Shown: positions 1 through 10,159 of the stretch, one piece after another
How positions within the stretch are numbered: position 1 is the first letter of the stretch
Layout: each line of letters begins with the position of its first letter
Source of the DNA: an uncultured Flavobacteriales bacterium
GTDB lineage: Bacteria > Bacteroidota > Bacteroidia > Flavobacteriales > BACL11
Length of the DNA stretch: 51,551 nucleotides
Assembly: GCA_905478765.1 (NCBI GenBank)
Contig: CAJQJY010000007.1
Location: 1 to 51,551 of the forward strand
Direction: 5' to 3'
Program-made: the position numbers and the translations under genes
The notes under the pieces: generated by a model
The model's database searches: none
Told to the model about the DNA's origin: nothing
Seen by the model: only the letters and a program-made list of their open reading frames with translations

Positions 1-1764
1 CGCAAAATTATACTGTAACACATTAACGTAATCATCAACGCCAATACTGATAACCCCATCTAAATCATCCCAACAGTTCACATCTAAACTACTTACACTA
101 AAACGAATAGGTGATATCGTGTCTGAAGGAACTGAATTATCCGCACAAGTTGACTCGCTAGTTAAGAAAAAATATTTTGATCCTGAAGGTAATGAAGATA
201 CTGCCGTAGTAAAATCATTAATAGGATAAAAGATATCTGCAACTACAGAATATGGTCCACCAATATTTGAAGCTGCATGAATATGATATTCAGTTGAAGA
301 ACTTGCTCCTGTTGCATGATTCCAGTTAAACACTATATCTCCATTCTCATCTTCCCAAGCACAATCAAAATCAGGAGCTGGCAATGAATCTGCAGCAGTA
401 ACCTCAATAGTAATTGTTGCAATTGTAATTGCATTTGCAGGGCAAAAATCATCAAAAGCTTTTACAGCAAAAGTGTAAATATTTGATGTTATACCACAAC
501 CAGCATCAGTAGCGACATGACTACAAGCTGTTTGCCACTCAAAAACACCCTCTACAATTTGTAATCCAGTAATAGGTGGAGCCTGACCAGAAGTATTTAC
601 AAAAGTGGCACAAGGGGGATTATCACATAAAGTACTAGTTACATAATCATCAGCAATTTGACCACCAGTAATCTCTAAAGTAACATCTTGAAAAAGTGTC
701 CCTCCATAAAGATCATTATCAGTAGCAGTGATATTAAACGATACAAGATCACCAGCTGAAACTATTGCATAATAAGGATTTGGAGCTGGAAATGGTGGAC
801 TAACAATTGGTGGTAAATTAATTGTATTTAAAGGTTGTAAAGTAGGACAAGAAATTAAAACCGCCTGGATTTCTCTATAAATTGAAGCAACTAATTGTCC
901 ACACTTAAACGCATCAACACGGATAACTGAAGCAAAATTTCCTGAAATATTTGAGTTATAAGAAATCTGTCCTGTTTGTGAATCTAAAACAACACCTCCA
1001 GGAAGTGGGCTATTAAATGAATACCCAGCTACAAATGTTAAAGGAACAGGATTTACTGGAGGATTGTATGCTTGTCCAAATGCCATATCATCCATAGGAA
1101 CATCCCAATCATAAACAATACTATCTAGCTCAATATCAGAAGCGTTATGAGTATAAGCAAATGGATAGCCTGTACATATAATTGTTTGTGGACTTTCATT
1201 AAATTTTGGAGAGCTATCAAAACAAGGATCCGCAGGTATTGCATTACCACTTGCGTCAAGATAAGGGAACATTGAAGCTCTTAAAGTAAAGCCTTCACTA
1301 GGTGAAGTTGTACTAGAAAGAACTAAGTTAGATATTGCTCCATTTCTACAACATGAATCCCAAGTAAAATGCCAGCCATTTGCAGGTGGTATACCAGGCA
1401 ATGCTATTGGTTGAGATTCATAAATATATTCCTCAACAGCCCCTACAGGATTACTAAAACAATCTAATGCCGCATTTCCACTATTTGTAACATCACAATT
1501 TGGTGAAATATCAGCACTTAGCACCCAATCAACAGGAATTTGGGTTACAGTAGGATGATTCCAGACATCTATGTTTTGAGTAAAAGTTGATAAGGTTGTA
1601 CCATCACAATCACGATAAATCTTCATTTTAAAAATATATAATCCTACATTAGGGTCAGTAGGATCTTTAATACATTCCCAAGTAATTTCACCACCCATAA
1701 TATGAGTTGCATTTACATTAGTAAAAGTTAAAATTAAGGCGAAAAAAAATATAAGTTTCTTCAT
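1..1764 (-). CDS. Partial large secreted protein, HIxGGE-type, probably T9SS cargo
   Basis: The frame is open from an ATG at 1764 to the window edge, giving 588 codons without a stop, so the C-terminus lies outside the window. Residues 1-19 are a classic signal peptide (MKK, then a hydrophobic stretch ending in NVNA). The mature protein starts with HIMGGEITWEC, close to the HIVGGEMTY opening of large Bacteroidota surface proteins that usually end in a gliding-motility-associated C-terminal (type B T9SS) domain. The rest is Cys- and Pro-containing, beta-rich sequence with fibronectin or cadherin-like spacing, including paired Cys such as DSCCRN. An adhesin or structural surface role is inference; the sorting domain that would confirm the secretion route is not visible. 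Two TAnnTTTG boxes lie just upstream. The gene is divergent from the uvrD-like helicase. Confidence 0.75.
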   Translation of the reverse strand, partial: MKKLIFFFALILTFTNVNATHIMGGEITWECIKDPTDPNVGLYIFKMKIYRDCDGTTLSTFTQNIDVWNHPTVTQIPVDWVLSADISPNCDVTNSGNAALDCFSNPVGAVEEYIYESQPIALPGIPPANGWHFTWDSCCRNGAISNLVLSSTTSPSEGFTLRASMFPYLDASGNAIPADPCFDSSPKFNESPQTIICTGYPFAYTHNASDIELDSIVYDWDVPMDDMAFGQAYNPPVNPVPLTFVAGYSFNSPLPGGVVLDSQTGQISYNSNISGNFASVIRVDAFKCGQLVASIYREIQAVLISCPTLQPLNTINLPPIVSPPFPAPNPYYAIVSAGDLVSFNITATDNDLYGGTLFQDVTLEITGGQIADDYVTSTLCDNPPCATFVNTSGQAPPITGLQIVEGVFEWQTACSHVATDAGCGITSNIYTFAVKAFDDFCPANAITIATITIEVTAADSLPAPDFDCAWEDENGDIVFNWNHATGASSSTEYHIHAASNIGGPYSVVADIFYPINDFTTAVSSLPSGSKYFFLTSESTCADNSVPSDTISPIRFSVSSLDVNCWDDLDGVISIGVDDYVNVLQYNFA

Positions 1765-1781
1765 GGTATTCGTATTTTCTA

Positions 1782-1797
1782 CAAAAATACAAAAATA
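1782..1797 (-). promoter_or_regulatory. Tandem -7 boxes for the partial secreted protein
   Basis: On the minus strand two copies of TATTTTTG follow each other directly (1790-1797 and 1782-1789). Each matches the Bacteroidota -7 consensus TAnnTTTG. The nearer box ends 17 nt before the ATG at 1764. Only one may be used. Confidence 0.55.
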
Positions 1798-1879
1798 TCA
1801 GAGAAATTAAGATGCTTTCAAAACAATCTTATCTGTTCAAAAAAACACCACTAAAATTAAGTTAATATCTGATAATTAT

Positions 1880-1887
1880 TACTTTTG
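1880..1887 (+). promoter_or_regulatory. -7 promoter box for the uvrD-like helicase
   Basis: TACTTTTG matches the Bacteroidota -7 element TAnnTTTG and ends 17 nt before the ATG at 1905. No clear -33 TTG partner is seen. Confidence 0.55.
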
Positions 1888-1904
1888 GACTCACAAAAAT
1901 AACT

Positions 1905-4187
1905 ATGGAAGATTATTTGCAAAAACTAAACCCTGAACAAAGAAATGCAGTAACGCATTCAACCGGACCATTAATGGTAATTGCTGGCGCAGGTTCAGGC
2001 AAAACAAGAGTTTTAACATATAGAATTGTACACCTATTAAAATCAGGAATATATCCACATAATATTTTAGCTTTAACTTTTACTAACAAAGCATCAAAAG
2101 AGATGCGGAACAGAATAGAGCTTATGGCAGGGGAATCGGAAGCTAGAAGCCTTTGGATGGGGACTTTTCACTCGGTTTTTTCTAAGATTTTACGATTTGA
2201 AGCCGAAAAATTAAATTATCCAAGCAACTTTACAATTTACGATACGGACGACTCTAAAAGTTTAGTAAGAAGCATCATTAAAGAGTTAAACTTAGATAAA
2301 GATATTTATAAACTTGGCGTGATAAGGAACAGAATATCATCATTAAAAAATAACTTTATTTCTCCAGCAGGATACAACAATAAATCCGAACTTAACCAAC
2401 AAGATAAAATAGCAAAAAGAACTGAATTTGGGAGGGTTTATCAAATGTATGTTCAAAGATGTGAAAAAGCATCAGCAATGGATTTTGATGATCTACTTTT
2501 AAAAACATATCAATTATTAGAAAATCATGATGAAGTATTGCTTAAATATCAAGAAAAATTTAAATATATTTTAATTGATGAGTACCAAGATACTAACCAT
2601 ATACAGTATTTGATAATCAAAAAATTAGCCGCACTGAATGAAAATATCTGTATAGTAGGAGATGATGCTCAAAGTATCTATGCATTTAGAGGGGCAAATA
2701 TTCAGAATATCCTCAATTTTAAAGATGATTATCCTAACTATAAAACTTATAAACTAGAACAGAATTACCGATCCACTTCTACTATTGTTGAGGCTGCAAA
2801 TAGCATTATCAAACAAAATGAGCAACAAATTGCAAAAAATGTTTGGACAAGTAATACAAAAGGAGATAAAATAATTGTTGTAAAAACGGGCTCAGATAAT
2901 GATGAAGGGAGGCTAGTTGCAAACACAATTTTTGATGTGCAAATAAGAAGTCAAGCGCACCATAAAGATTTTGCTATTCTCTACAGAACAAACGCGCAAT
3001 CTCGTTCTATGGAAGAGTCGCTCAGAAAGAGGAACATTCCTTATAAAATCTATGGTGGATTGTCATTCTATCAAAGAAAAGAAATTAAAGATTTACTAGC
3101 TTATTATCGTCTTTGCACAAACCCAAATGATGAAGAAGCTTTTAAGCGAGTTATAAACTATCCAACAAGAGGTGTTGGCACAACTACTATTCAAAAATTA
3201 TTTTTTTTTGCAAACGAAAAAAACAAGACTATTTGGGAGGTGATAAATCATCTTGATGAAGCAGATATTAACATTAATAATGGGACTCGAAAAAAGTTGA
3301 AAGAATTTGCTTTATTAATCAATAATTTTATTTTAGATACTAAGAAAAAAGATGCATATACTGTAGCGGAAGAAATTGCTAAAAAAACTGGACTTTTTAA
3401 TGATTTATACACAGACAAATCACCAGAAGGAGTTAGTAGATTTGAAAACATTCAGGAACTTTTAAATGGAATAAAAGATTTTAGCGAAACAGCTGAAAAG
3501 GGCACCAACAAACTACCTGATTTTATGGAAGATGTAGCACTTTTAACTGATCAAGACAAAGAGACTGATGATGACTTTAACAAAGTTACTTTAATGACGG
3601 TTCATGCTGCAAAAGGATTGGAGTTTGCTTATGTATTTGTGGTTGGTTTAGAAGAAAATCTTTTTCCAAGCATGATTAGTGGTGAAAGTCAAGAAAATTT
3701 GGAAGAAGAAAGAAGACTTTTTTATGTTGCAATTACTAGAGCTAAAAAAAGACTTTTTTTGTCTTTTTCTTCAACTAGATTTAAATGGGGGCAATTCACA
3801 GACTGTAAGCCCAGCAGGTTTATAAGCGAATTGGACGATAATTTTTTAGAAAAACATGAGCTTACACCAAAAAAGAAAAAAGAATACAATCCGTATAAAA
3901 TTTATGCCAAAACAAAATACAAAGAGAAGAAGTACTCCGCTGCTACCAAAAAATTTGTAGCTCCAAAAAATTTAACCAACATAAATAGAGCAAAAAATAT
4001 ATCAATTAAAGAAAGTGATTTAAGTAAAATACAAAACGGAATGCAAGTGAAACACTCAAGGTTTGGTGAGGGTACAGTTTTAAGCATTTCAGGCGAAGGA
4101 AGCAATAGGAAAGCAACCGTATTCTTTAATGGCATTGGACAAAAAGACTTGTTACTAAAATTTGCAAAACTTGAAATCATAAAATAA
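1905..4187 (+). CDS. uvrD: UvrD/PcrA-type ATP-dependent 3'-5' DNA helicase (SF1)
   Basis: This is a superfamily 1A helicase that unwinds DNA in nucleotide excision repair, mismatch repair and removal of recombination intermediates. Walker A is AGAGSGKT at residues 27-34, Walker B is DEYQDT near residue 226, motif III is GDDAQSIYAFRGA, motif V is TVHAAKGLEF and motif VI is RRLFYVAITRAKK. The C-terminus (KHSRFGEGTV and following) resembles the Tudor-like tail of PcrA/UvrD, which contacts RNA polymerase. At 760 residues it is the usual family length. The choice between PcrA and UvrD is only nomenclature here. The gene is monocistronic: its own promoter lies upstream, and the remnant of a LuxR-type regulator abuts its stop codon. 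Confidence 0.95.
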   Translation: MEDYLQKLNPEQRNAVTHSTGPLMVIAGAGSGKTRVLTYRIVHLLKSGIYPHNILALTFTNKASKEMRNRIELMAGESEARSLWMGTFHSVFSKILRFEAEKLNYPSNFTIYDTDDSKSLVRSIIKELNLDKDIYKLGVIRNRISSLKNNFISPAGYNNKSELNQQDKIAKRTEFGRVYQMYVQRCEKASAMDFDDLLLKTYQLLENHDEVLLKYQEKFKYILIDEYQDTNHIQYLIIKKLAALNENICIVGDDAQSIYAFRGANIQNILNFKDDYPNYKTYKLEQNYRSTSTIVEAANSIIKQNEQQIAKNVWTSNTKGDKIIVVKTGSDNDEGRLVANTIFDVQIRSQAHHKDFAILYRTNAQSRSMEESLRKRNIPYKIYGGLSFYQRKEIKDLLAYYRLCTNPNDEEAFKRVINYPTRGVGTTTIQKLFFFANEKNKTIWEVINHLDEADININNGTRKKLKEFALLINNFILDTKKKDAYTVAEEIAKKTGLFNDLYTDKSPEGVSRFENIQELLNGIKDFSETAEKGTNKLPDFMEDVALLTDQDKETDDDFNKVTLMTVHAAKGLEFAYVFVVGLEENLFPSMISGESQENLEEERRLFYVAITRAKKRLFLSFSSTRFKWGQFTDCKPSRFISELDDNFLEKHELTPKKKKEYNPYKIYAKTKYKEKKYSAATKKFVAPKNLTNINRAKNISIKESDLSKIQNGMQVKHSRFGEGTVLSISGEGSNRKATVFFNGIGQKDLLLKFAKLEIIK

Positions 4188-4188
4188 T

Positions 4189-4508
4189 TATAGTGCAGTA
4201 GGATATTTGAGCAAGAACAATGATAGATCCGAAATAATCAAAGCTTTAACAAACTGTTTAAACGGAAAAGAATTTGTTAATAAAAATTTATTGCAAGAAG
4301 ACAAAATAAGTTCAGTTAATAAAAATAAATATCAAAAAAATAATCTTTATTTATTAGAGAGAGGTGAGGTGGAACATATATTAACTTTGAGAAAAATTAT
4401 GTGATTGCATGCTTGTTAAAGATAAGCAAATGGACTGTTGAAACACACAGAAAAAACATAATAGTAAAACTTGATGTAAAAAATTCAGCAGCTTTAGCTC
4501 AGCTTTAA
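4189..4508 (+). pseudogene. Decayed LuxR/NarL-family response regulator (C-terminal remnant)
   Basis: Starting directly after the helicase stop codon, one frame reads SAVGYLSKNNDRSEIIKAL, which resembles the end of a receiver domain, where GYLLK-type motifs are typical. It continues through NCLNGKEFVNKNLLQE into LERGEVEHILTL, a damaged copy of the LuxR-HTH opening LTEREVEILTL with extra codons, and then stops at 4402-4404. From 4422, in another frame, it resumes as ISKWTVETHRKN, then KLDVKNSAAL, and ends at TAA 4506-4508; this is the recognition-helix half of a LuxR/GerE domain. The scanning helix between the halves is lost and the frame is shifted. The N-terminal receiver domain with its phospho-acceptor Asp is absent, apparently deleted up to the helicase gene. 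The TTG at 4207 is an internal Leu codon, not a start. Confidence 0.85.
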
Positions 4509-4527
4509 ATAAAACACAAGTTAACCA

Positions 4528-5463
4528 CTACCTTAAAAGATTAAAAATTTTCTTGCATTTACTTTCATCAATTTGCAATTGTTTTTTCAAAGCATCAAGA
4601 TTTTCAAATTTCTTTTCACCTCTAATTCTTTCTGAAAACTCAATTTTAATATTTTGATTATATATCTCTTTATTAAAATCAAAAATATGAACCTCTATGG
4701 TGTGTGATTCGTCATGTATAGTAGGACGAAATCCAATATTTAACATGCCATAAAACTGCTGATACTCAATAAGAACTTTAACAGCATACACCCCATCTTT
4801 TGGTAATATTTTCCAGTTATTTACCACATTAATATTTGCAGTTGGAAAACCAATACTATATCCAATTTTATTTCCTTTTTCCACCTTACCATTTATAGCA
4901 AAATCACAACATAAATAAGAATTTGCTTTTTCAATATCCCCTTCAGCAATCGCGTTTCTTATTTTAGTAGAACTGATAGTTACCTCTTCAACATTTTGAG
5001 GTTCAATTTTATGTAACTTAAAGTCATATAATTCTGATAAAGCTAAAAGGTTTTCAAAAGTTCCCTCTCTATTTTTGCCAAAATGATGATCATAACCAAC
5101 TACCACATGTTTCATGTTCAACTTATTCACTAAAAAATCTCTGATAAAATTAACTGATTTTAAACGAGAGAAATCAACAGTAAACTCATGTATAATAAGA
5201 TTTTGCAATCCAGTTTTTTCAAGTGCCTTAGTTTTCTCTTCAATTGTGTTAATTAATTTTAACTTTTGATCATCAGGAAATAAAATATGCCGTGGATGAG
5301 GATAGAAAGTAAGTAAGACACTTTGCAAACCTTCTTTTTTTGCTGTTGCATTTAGCTTATCAATTATTGTTTGATGCCCCTTGTGTACCCCATCAAAAGT
5401 GCCAATAGTAATAATTGTATTAATATCTGAAGGAAATTCCTCAATTGAATGGTAAACGTTCAC
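4528..5463 (-). CDS. ribF: Bifunctional riboflavin kinase / FMN adenylyltransferase
   Basis: This protein makes FMN from riboflavin and ATP, then FAD from FMN and ATP. The N-terminal adenylyltransferase domain shows the nucleotidyltransferase signature TIGTFDGVHKGHQ (residues 20-32) and a second motif SSTKIRNAI near 170. The C-terminal kinase domain carries GNKIGYSIGFPTANI and GVYAV. At 311 residues it matches the usual 305-315 for RibF. It has its own -7 box upstream and no cotranscribed partner. Its 3' end faces the LuxR remnant. Confidence 0.96.
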   Translation of the reverse strand: MNVYHSIEEFPSDINTIITIGTFDGVHKGHQTIIDKLNATAKKEGLQSVLLTFYPHPRHILFPDDQKLKLINTIEEKTKALEKTGLQNLIIHEFTVDFSRLKSVNFIRDFLVNKLNMKHVVVGYDHHFGKNREGTFENLLALSELYDFKLHKIEPQNVEEVTISSTKIRNAIAEGDIEKANSYLCCDFAINGKVEKGNKIGYSIGFPTANINVVNNWKILPKDGVYAVKVLIEYQQFYGMLNIGFRPTIHDESHTIEVHIFDFNKEIYNQNIKIEFSERIRGEKKFENLDALKKQLQIDESKCKKIFNLLR

Positions 5464-5500
5464 TTATTTATTATATGTTTTTTTTTGTTAAAAAAGTGTT

Positions 5501-5508
5501 CAAAATTA
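5501..5508 (-). promoter_or_regulatory. -7 promoter box for ribF
   Basis: The minus strand reads TAATTTTG, a TAnnTTTG match, with about 37 nt to the ribF ATG. An 11-nt T tract lies between it and the start. Confidence 0.45.
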
Positions 5509-5557
5509 ACAATTAATTTTATCCAATATATATAAGTGAGAAACAATTTAAAAATAG

Positions 5558-5565
5558 TAAGTTTG
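5558..5565 (+). promoter_or_regulatory. -7 promoter box for atpDC
   Basis: TAAGTTTG matches TAnnTTTG and lies 46 nt before the atpD ATG. It is back-to-back with the ribF promoter, about 50 bp apart. Confidence 0.55.
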
Positions 5566-5608
5566 CAGCCGATTTAAACAAAGATTTTAACGACTATAAA
5601 AGAAATAA

Positions 5609-7120
<1,512 letters not shown>

Positions 7121-7127
7121 TCAAGTA

Positions 7128-7364
7128 ATGAGATTAGAAATAATAACCCCCGAAAAAAAAGTTTTTACAGGAGAAGTGATTTCAGTTAAATTCCCAGGAA
7201 CAATAGGGGGTTTTGAAGTATTGAATAGTCATGCTCCTATTATTTCAACTTTAACTAACGGAAATATAAGAGTTATAACTGCTGATAACAGTACTAAAAA
7301 TTTTAAAATAAATGGTGGAGTAATTGAAATGCAAAAGAATAAAATAATTGTTTTAGCAGATTAA
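7128..7364 (+). CDS. atpC: F1 ATP synthase subunit epsilon, short form
   Basis: Epsilon is part of the central rotor stalk. The protein is only 78 residues and consists solely of the N-terminal beta-sandwich (LEIITPEKKVFTGEV, FPGTIGGFEVLNSHAPI). The C-terminal helical hairpin of the roughly 135-residue enterobacterial or Bacillus protein, which mediates auto-inhibition, is missing. Short epsilon subunits are known in this phylum, so this is a lineage trait and not a truncation. It is cotranscribed with atpD, and the shared transcript ends at the terminator 20 nt downstream. Confidence 0.95.
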   Translation: MRLEIITPEKKVFTGEVISVKFPGTIGGFEVLNSHAPIISTLTNGNIRVITADNSTKNFKINGGVIEMQKNKIIVLAD

Positions 7365-7383
7365 TTATATTTAAATAAATTAG

Positions 7384-7415
7384 AAAAAGAGGACTAAATG
7401 TAGTCCTCTTTTTTT
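7384..7415 (+). terminator. Rho-independent terminator of atpDC
   Basis: A perfect 13-bp stem (AAAAAGAGGACTA with TAGTCCTCTTTTT) closes an AATG loop and runs into a T tract. The last T of the tract is the first base of the next gene's -7 box. Confidence 0.93.
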
Positions 7416-7422
7416 ATGTTTG
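7415..7422 (+). promoter_or_regulatory. -7 box for the YiiX-like gene, overlapping the atpDC terminator
   Basis: TATGTTTG begins inside the terminator T tract and ends exactly 4 nt before the ATG at 7427. With the motif centred near -7, the start codon would lie at about +1/+2, so the mRNA should be leaderless. Confidence 0.65.
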
Positions 7423-7426
7423 AAAA

Positions 7427-8068
7427 ATGAAAAAATATTTTTATTTACTTCTTACCATTCTGATTTCATGCACTAAAACCTTTAAACTGCAAGAAGGAGA
7501 TTTACTTTTTCAGGATTTAGATTCCTCACCACTTTGTGATGCAATAGAATTAGTAACTCCAGGATATAATGGCGCTAACTTTTCTCATATTGGTTTGGTG
7601 GTTTTAGAAAATGATACGCTTAAAGTTTTAGAAGCAATCCCTCCCAAAGTAATGATTACTAACTTATATGATTTTATAAATCGTTCTTTTGATAAAAACA
7701 GGAACCCAAAAGTAATTGTTGGTAGATTAAAAAAGAAGTTTACAAATTCTATCAATAATGCTGTTTCTTATTCTAAAAGTAAATTAGATATTCCATATGA
7801 TGAAGTATTTTTAATAAATAATGAAACGTATTACTGCTCAGAACTTATTTATGAAGCATTCTTAAATGATTCTATTTTCGAACTAAAACCAATGACTTTC
7901 CTTCATCCAAAAACCAAAGACACCCTTAAAGTTTGGAAAGAATATTATTCAGACTTAAACACTTATATTCCTGAAGGAAATTCTGGAATAAATCCTGGTA
8001 TTATCTCTCTTTCAAACAAAATTGAGATAGTACATTTTTATGGAATCCCTAGCGGAATGGAAAAATAA
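7427..8068 (+). CDS. YiiX/YebB-like permuted NlpC/P60 cysteine hydrolase, lipoprotein
   Basis: This belongs to the circularly permuted papain-like (peptidase C92, YiiX) family, whose members cleave amide or ester bonds of peptides, lipids or cell-wall fragments. A lipoprotein signal peptide ends in the lipobox LISC (Cys15), so the enzyme is probably anchored to a membrane outside the cytoplasm. The family order His-then-Cys is seen: the GDLLFQD entry motif at residues 24-30, His54 in NFSHIGLV and the nucleophile Cys137 in YYCSELIYEAF. The 213-residue length fits. It appears monocistronic and starts 4 nt after its own promoter box. The substrate is unknown. Confidence 0.85.
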   Translation: MKKYFYLLLTILISCTKTFKLQEGDLLFQDLDSSPLCDAIELVTPGYNGANFSHIGLVVLENDTLKVLEAIPPKVMITNLYDFINRSFDKNRNPKVIVGRLKKKFTNSINNAVSYSKSKLDIPYDEVFLINNETYYCSELIYEAFLNDSIFELKPMTFLHPKTKDTLKVWKEYYSDLNTYIPEGNSGINPGIISLSNKIEIVHFYGIPSGMEK

Positions 8069-8100
8069 TTTATTATGCTTAGAATAAATCTAAATAAATA

Positions 8101-8108
8101 TATATTTG
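8101..8108 (+). promoter_or_regulatory. -7 promoter box of the TPP-element/TonB receptor transcript
   Basis: TATATTTG is a full TAnnTTTG match. The predicted start, about 4-5 nt downstream, falls right at the 5' edge of the riboswitch P1 stem at 8114, as expected if the RNA starts with the aptamer. Confidence 0.65.
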
Positions 8109-8113
8109 CCACA

Positions 8114-8188
8114 ATTATCGGGGTGCTGTATAACTACTGAAATTACAACCATTAATTCTGAAATGGCAATTCATTTTAGGAAAATAAT
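8114..8188 (+). promoter_or_regulatory. Probable TPP (THI-box) riboswitch, divergent
   Basis: The order of conserved blocks follows the TPP aptamer: GGGGTGC at 8120-8126, CTGAAA at 8137-8142 (consensus CUGAGA, one change), ACC at 8148-8150 in place of ACCC, TTCTGA at 8156-8161 (consensus ACCUGA), AAT at 8168-8170 inside the P4 loop, and TTAGGA at 8176-8181 (consensus GUAGGG). Pairing is preserved by compensation: P1 ATTAT 8114-8118 with ATAAT 8184-8188, P4 AATG 8162-8165 with CATT 8172-8175, and TTCT 8156-8159 with the AGGAA that follows. P2 is imperfect. A small hairpin (AGAAC/GTTCT, 8190-8203) follows and could be part of the expression platform; no terminator is visible. The G to A change in CUGAGA makes activity uncertain. 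It controls a TonB receptor, a known target of THI elements in this phylum. Confidence 0.62.
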
Positions 8189-8236
8189 AAGAACACTTGT
8201 TCTGCACTTACTCATTAAAAAACTAGAAAAAGAAAA

Positions 8237-10156
8237 ATGAAAAAAGTAGTAAAAACACTTTTTGCAATTGTTATTAGTTCAACTTTTGTAAATGCACAAA
8301 ACACAGTAAATCAAAAATTAGATGAAGTAGTAGTTTCGGCAAACAGAGCATCATCAACTGAAAACACATCTAATGTGCAAATAATCAGCTTAGATGAAAT
8401 ACAAAATGCTCCAGTTCAAACTATTGAAGATTTATTAGAGTACGCATTAAATGTAGATGTAAGACAAAGAGGAGGTCAAGGAGTGCAAGCAGACATAAGC
8501 ATGAGAGGTGGAACATTCGAACAAGTACTTGTAATGTTAAACGGAATCAAATTGAATGACCCTCAAACAGGACATCACACTATGAACCTACCTGTAAGCT
8601 TGGAGCAAATAGAAAGGATTGAAGTAATTACTGGTGGAGCTACACGAATTTTTGGGAACTATGCCTACACAGGAGCTATCAATATTATTACTAAGAAAGA
8701 GGGGAATTCTTCAGCAACTTTAAGTGGCGGTCAAAACGGATTTAAATCAGCTGAAATCAACTATGCTTTAAAAACATCTAACATCAATCACAATATTTCT
8801 ATTAATCAAAAAAGAAGTGATGGATTTCCTGTCTACCATAAAGATAGAGATACAACTACTATGGAAGTAGATTATAAAATTAAAAATTACTATTACCAAG
8901 CAAGCGGTAATATTGCAGGAATAAAAGCTCTTTTCAATATAGGATATACCGATAAAGAATTTGGAGCTTATACCTTCTACACACCAGAATATCCAACACA
9001 ATTTGAAAAAACTAAAACTACTTTTTCATCTTTACAATTCAAGAAAGAAGGAACTATTTCATTAGAGAACAAATTGTATTGGAAAAAACACAATGATGAG
9101 TTTATTTTATTCAGAAATCATCCATCTTGGTATCATAATTTCCATGAAACAAATGTTTATGGAATGGATTTTAATGCAGTTCAAAAAACAAAAAATGGCT
9201 CTAATGTCGTTGGAATGGAAATCAGAACTGATAAAATAATCAGTAATAGATTAGGGGAAGACTTAGAAAACCCTATTGAAATTGACAGCATAAATACTTA
9301 CACAAAAGGACAAACAAGAACAACAACAAACTTATTTGCTGAAAAGAATTTAACCATTGAAAATCTTAGCGTATCAGTAGGGGTTATGATGAATATTGAC
9401 TCAGAATATGGGAATGAATATTTCCCGGGAATTGATATCTCTTACAATATAAATGATGACATTAAATTATTTGCATCTTCTAATAAATCAATGAGAACAC
9501 CAAACTATACTGAGCTTTATTATGCATCACCAACAAATCAGGGAAATGAATATTTAAAATCAGAACACTCAACTAACAAGGAGATTGGAGTAAAGTGGAC
9601 AGCCAATTATCACAAAACAACTTTTACTTTATACCAAAGAGAAGGATCAAATATGATTGACTGGATATTAGCTGAAGGAGACAGTATCTGGCGAACTCAA
9701 AACTTAAATCAACTTACAACTAAAGGATATGAAATTAATTCAAAAATAAACATCAACAAGTTGTTTAACTCTAACCTTCCTGCAAACAATTTAGGAGTAA
9801 ACTATGCTTCAAATAAGTTAAATAAAAAATCTGATGGATTCCAATCAGCTTATGTACTTGATAATTTAAAAACTAATTTTTCAATTTCAGCAAATCAATT
9901 AGTTAATGATAAATTAAGAATAGATTGGAGAGCGACTTATCAAGACAGAGAAGGAGGGTATACGGACTTTAATACAGGATTAGAAGTTGAGTATTTACCA
10001 TTTTGGATAGCATCAATTCGAGTATCTTATAATGCGTTTAAAAACAGTACACTTTTTCTTGAAATCAATAATTTATTCGACAAAGAATATGTTGATTTTG
10101 GAAATGTACCCCAACAAGGAAGATGGATGCGAGCTGGAGTGAAAATTAAACTTTAA
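8237..10156 (+). CDS. TonB-dependent outer-membrane receptor, probably for thiamine compounds
   Basis: This is a 22-stranded outer-membrane importer energised by TonB-ExbBD. The signal peptide ends at VNA (residue 20), followed by a TonB box-like LDEVVVSA (residues 28-35), a plug domain (residues about 45-150, with RGGTFEQVLVMLNGIKLND and GGATRIFGNYAYTGAINIITKK) and a barrel ending in an aromatic-rich terminal strand (GRWMRAGVKIKL). At 639 residues it is BtuB/FyuA sized, much shorter than SusC, and it lacks the SusC N-terminal carboxypeptidase-like domain. The substrate is inferred only from the TPP-type RNA element in its leader. No SusD partner or inner-membrane transporter gene is adjacent. 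A strong bidirectional terminator follows. Confidence 0.9.
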   Translation: MKKVVKTLFAIVISSTFVNAQNTVNQKLDEVVVSANRASSTENTSNVQIISLDEIQNAPVQTIEDLLEYALNVDVRQRGGQGVQADISMRGGTFEQVLVMLNGIKLNDPQTGHHTMNLPVSLEQIERIEVITGGATRIFGNYAYTGAINIITKKEGNSSATLSGGQNGFKSAEINYALKTSNINHNISINQKRSDGFPVYHKDRDTTTMEVDYKIKNYYYQASGNIAGIKALFNIGYTDKEFGAYTFYTPEYPTQFEKTKTTFSSLQFKKEGTISLENKLYWKKHNDEFILFRNHPSWYHNFHETNVYGMDFNAVQKTKNGSNVVGMEIRTDKIISNRLGEDLENPIEIDSINTYTKGQTRTTTNLFAEKNLTIENLSVSVGVMMNIDSEYGNEYFPGIDISYNINDDIKLFASSNKSMRTPNYTELYYASPTNQGNEYLKSEHSTNKEIGVKWTANYHKTTFTLYQREGSNMIDWILAEGDSIWRTQNLNQLTTKGYEINSKININKLFNSNLPANNLGVNYASNKLNKKSDGFQSAYVLDNLKTNFSISANQLVNDKLRIDWRATYQDREGGYTDFNTGLEVEYLPFWIASIRVSYNAFKNSTLFLEINNLFDKEYVDFGNVPQQGRWMRAGVKIKL

Positions 10157-10159
10157 TTT

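Noticed and set aside
4207-4404. 65-codon open frame beginning with TTG
   Set aside because: The TTG encodes a Leu inside the receiver-domain remnant; the frame is part of the broken LuxR-type regulator.
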